Shown piece after piece: positions 12,745-14,687 of a DNA stretch of 14,687 nucleotides (positions within the stretch are counted from its first letter, which is position 1; each line of letters starts with the position of its first letter). The stretch covers positions 1 to 14,687 of the forward strand of contig JBLHVH010000069.1 in NCBI GenBank assembly GCA_047628385.1, given 5' to 3'. The position numbers and the translations under genes are program-made. Source of the stretch: PZPK01 sp047628385 (lineage in GTDB: Bacteria > Pseudomonadota > Gammaproteobacteria > Pseudomonadales > Oleiphilaceae). Under the pieces are notes generated by a model. That model ran no database searches. It saw nothing but the letters and a program-made list of their open reading frames with translations, and was not told the origin of the DNA.

Positions 12745-14424
12745 TTAGTCAGGTTTATCAGTGACCGCACCGGTAGAAGCAGAGCTAACTGTTCTGGCAT
12801 ATTTTGCTAGCAGGCCTCTGGTATATTTTGGCGCAGGCTGTTTCCAGTTTTGCTTCCTACTAGCCATTTCTTCATCATTGATATTGAGTGTTATCTCACG
12901 ACTCTGCGCGTCAATTGTAATGCTGTCACCATTTTCTACCAGCGCGATGGCACCACCCTCGAAGGCTTCAGGTGTGATATGGCCCACCACAAAACCTCTA
13001 CTGCCGCCTGAAAAGCGTCCATCGGTAATGAGCGCGACATCGTTGCCTAAACCTTTGCCCATAATTGCAGAGGTGGGGCTCAACATTTCCCGCATACCTG
13101 GTCCGCCTCTCGGGCCTTCGTAGCGAATGACAACGACGTCACCAGCAACCACTTGACCTTCAATAATAGCAGCAAAACCTTGCTCTTCTGAGTCATACAC
13201 TTTAGCCGTTCCAGTAAAGCGTAAACCCTCTTTGCCGGTAATTTTTGAAACCGCACCTTCAGGCGCTAAATTACCGCTCAGTATAACAAGATGACTGTCT
13301 TTTTTAATTGGCTTATCAAAAGGTAAAATAATATTCTGTCCTTCAGGATAATCCGCTACCCCAGCCAAATTCTCGGCCATAGTTTTACCCGTTACTGTCA
13401 TGCAATCACCATGCAGCATGCCCGCATTTAACAAACGCTTCATCAGAGGTTGAATGCCACCGATTTCTATTAATTCAGACATCAAATATTGACCGCTTGG
13501 ACGCAAGTCGGCAATCACCGGTGTTTTTTCACCAATACGCACAAAATCATCCAATGTCACTTCTACGCCTACGGCGTCTGCCATCGCAATTAAATGCAGC
13601 ACTGCATTGGTAGAGCCTCCTAAGGTAATGATCAGCGTAATCGCATTCTCAAAGGCCTTTTTGGTCATTATATCGGAAGGCTTAATATCATGTTCGAGTA
13701 AGTAAACAATAGCTTTTCCTGCATCAATGCAGTCTTGCTTCTTGTTATCTGAAATTGCATTTTGCGCAGAGCTATTCGGCATACTCATACCCAAAGCTTC
13801 AATCGCCGAGGCTAAAGTATTTGCTGTATACATGCCGCCGCAAGAACCGGGTCCGGGGATCGCTGTTTTTTCAATATGATCCAACTGGGTTAAGGGAATA
13901 TCACCGTTAGAATAAGAGCCTACTGCTTCGAATACTGAGACGATATCTGTGTGGTTTTCGCCAGGTAAAATTGTTCCGCCATAGACAAAAATAGAAGGGC
14001 GATTCAGACGTGCTAGACCCATCAAACATCCGGGCATATTTTTATCGCAGCCACCGATAGCAATAATGCCGTCATGCCCCATACCGGCCGACACTGCCTC
14101 TATGGAATCACAAATAACTTCACGCGATACCAACGAATACTTCATGCCTTCGGTGCCCATGGAGATACCGTCAGATATGGTAATGGTGTTATAAATTACG
14201 CTTTTAGCTCCGGCGCTATCTACCCCCTTACCAACCTCTTCTGCAAGGGTATTAATATGCATGTTGCACGGCGTTACCATTGACCAGGTAGAGGCAATAC
14301 CGACCTGCGATTTCTTGAAATCTTCATCACCAAAGCCTACCGCTCTTAACATTGAACGGCTTGGCGCCTGAGCTGTGCCATCTACGATTTTTTGTGAATA
14401 TTTACGTGATTTATCTGTACTCAT
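12745..14424 (-). CDS. ilvD: Dihydroxy-acid dehydratase
   Basis: A 559-aa enzyme (from ATG 14424) that dehydrates 2,3-dihydroxy acids to 2-oxo acids, the common late step in valine, isoleucine and (via ketoisovalerate) leucine and pantothenate synthesis; cytosolic. Cluster cysteines: Cys53 (TPCNMHIN), Cys126 in GGCDKNMPGC and Cys195 in PGPGSCGGMY. Lys127 of CDKNMPG is the usual carbamylated metal ligand. SDGISMGTEGM precedes the second Cys. The C-terminal part has GRFSGGSRGFVVGHI. The short length fits the shorter DHAD type (about 560 aa) rather than the about 616-aa E. coli form, suggesting a [2Fe-2S] enzyme. A GTG 12 codons upstream (14460) is possible, but MSTDKSRKYSQ is a better start. 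No other ilv gene is adjacent. Confidence 0.95.
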   Translation of the reverse strand: MSTDKSRKYSQKIVDGTAQAPSRSMLRAVGFGDEDFKKSQVGIASTWSMVTPCNMHINTLAEEVGKGVDSAGAKSVIYNTITISDGISMGTEGMKYSLVSREVICDSIEAVSAGMGHDGIIAIGGCDKNMPGCLMGLARLNRPSIFVYGGTILPGENHTDIVSVFEAVGSYSNGDIPLTQLDHIEKTAIPGPGSCGGMYTANTLASAIEALGMSMPNSSAQNAISDNKKQDCIDAGKAIVYLLEHDIKPSDIMTKKAFENAITLIITLGGSTNAVLHLIAMADAVGVEVTLDDFVRIGEKTPVIADLRPSGQYLMSELIEIGGIQPLMKRLLNAGMLHGDCMTVTGKTMAENLAGVADYPEGQNIILPFDKPIKKDSHLVILSGNLAPEGAVSKITGKEGLRFTGTAKVYDSEEQGFAAIIEGQVVAGDVVVIRYEGPRGGPGMREMLSPTSAIMGKGLGNDVALITDGRFSGGSRGFVVGHITPEAFEGGAIALVENGDSITIDAQSREITLNINDEEMASRKQNWKQPAPKYTRGLLAKYARTVSSASTGAVTDKPD

Positions 14425-14538
14425 AGTTTTATCATCATTATTAGTTTTCAAAAAATGCACTATAGTATTTTATAAGGTAATAAGCATTCTAAGTTCATGA
14501 AGTGGTGCGTTTTTTTTACACTATTCGATTAAAAGAAT

Positions 14539-14687
14539 CTAGCACATTGTAGTTATCATCGACTTCCCCAAGTCAATATAAGCATTAACATCATCGATAA
14601 TTCCCTTAAATTTAAGACGATCTGAAAAACCTAATCGTATAGTCATCGCGAGCCAAAATATGGCGCTAACAAGACCTACAATTCGCC
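14539..14687 (-). CDS. C-terminal end of an unknown protein
   Basis: A minus-strand frame is open from the right edge to TAG 14541-14539, giving 48 residues. It has a hydrophobic stretch (IVGLVSAIFWLAM) followed by RLGFSDRLKFKGIIDDVNAY, which looks like a membrane segment plus a charged cytoplasmic tail. It is upstream of ilvD in the same direction (about 115 bp gap). The family is not recognised and the N-terminus lies outside the window. Confidence 0.4.
   Translation of the reverse strand, partial: RIVGLVSAIFWLAMTIRLGFSDRLKFKGIIDDVNAYIDLGKSMITTMC

Noticed and set aside
12761..13123. Plus-strand 120-aa open frame inside ilvD
   Set aside because: It is the antisense shadow of a strongly conserved ilvD region; no independent support.

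Overview
The window looks like chromosome of an AT-rich, probably marine gammaproteobacterium (Alteromonadales/Vibrionales-like by gene content). The signs are a sedentary-integron cassette array with near-uniform attC sites, a CcdAB pair of the type seen in Vibrio integrons, HrpB helicase, and many decayed genes. The genus cannot be fixed from the sequence.

Layout. (1) 1-2712: part of a chromosomal integron cassette array. Four complete attC sites of 106-109 bp and the left edge of a fifth delimit one left-truncated, three complete and one right-truncated cassette. In order they carry a lipoprotein start, a pRiA4b ORF-3-like protein, a HigB/HigA toxin-antitoxin pair, a CcdA/CcdB toxin-antitoxin pair, and an unrecognised 147-aa protein. 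All attC sites point the same way, but only ccdAB is read in that direction; the other ORFs are inverted. (2) 2717-3943: an IS3-family insertion sequence that cuts off the last attC. (3) 4034-4446: a frameshifted gene remnant. (4) 4532-7624: a tightly overlapping minus-strand operon of ABC ATPase, ABC-2 permease and GldG-like auxiliary membrane protein. (5) 7975-8397: a small acidic TPR-like protein, followed by a broken STN-domain gene (8514-8764). (6) 8995-11538: hrpB, an ATP-dependent DExH helicase with a TTG start. (7) 11805-12620: a decayed gene whose N-terminus resembles HD-GYP proteins and which seems to lack the catalytic core. (8) 12659-12697: a perfect 17-bp inverted repeat. (9) 12745-14424: ilvD, then the C-terminal end of an unknown minus-strand gene at the right edge.

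How it fits together. The left part is accessory: the two toxin-antitoxin cassettes probably stabilise the array, and the HigBA cassette carries its own compact promoter with a dyad in the -35/-10 spacer. The right part is core or housekeeping (branched-chain amino acid synthesis, helicase, ABC export-type complex) interleaved with three degraded genes, which suggests a recently rearranged or drifting region beside the integron. No integrase gene, attI, rRNA, tRNA or CRISPR array is visible.
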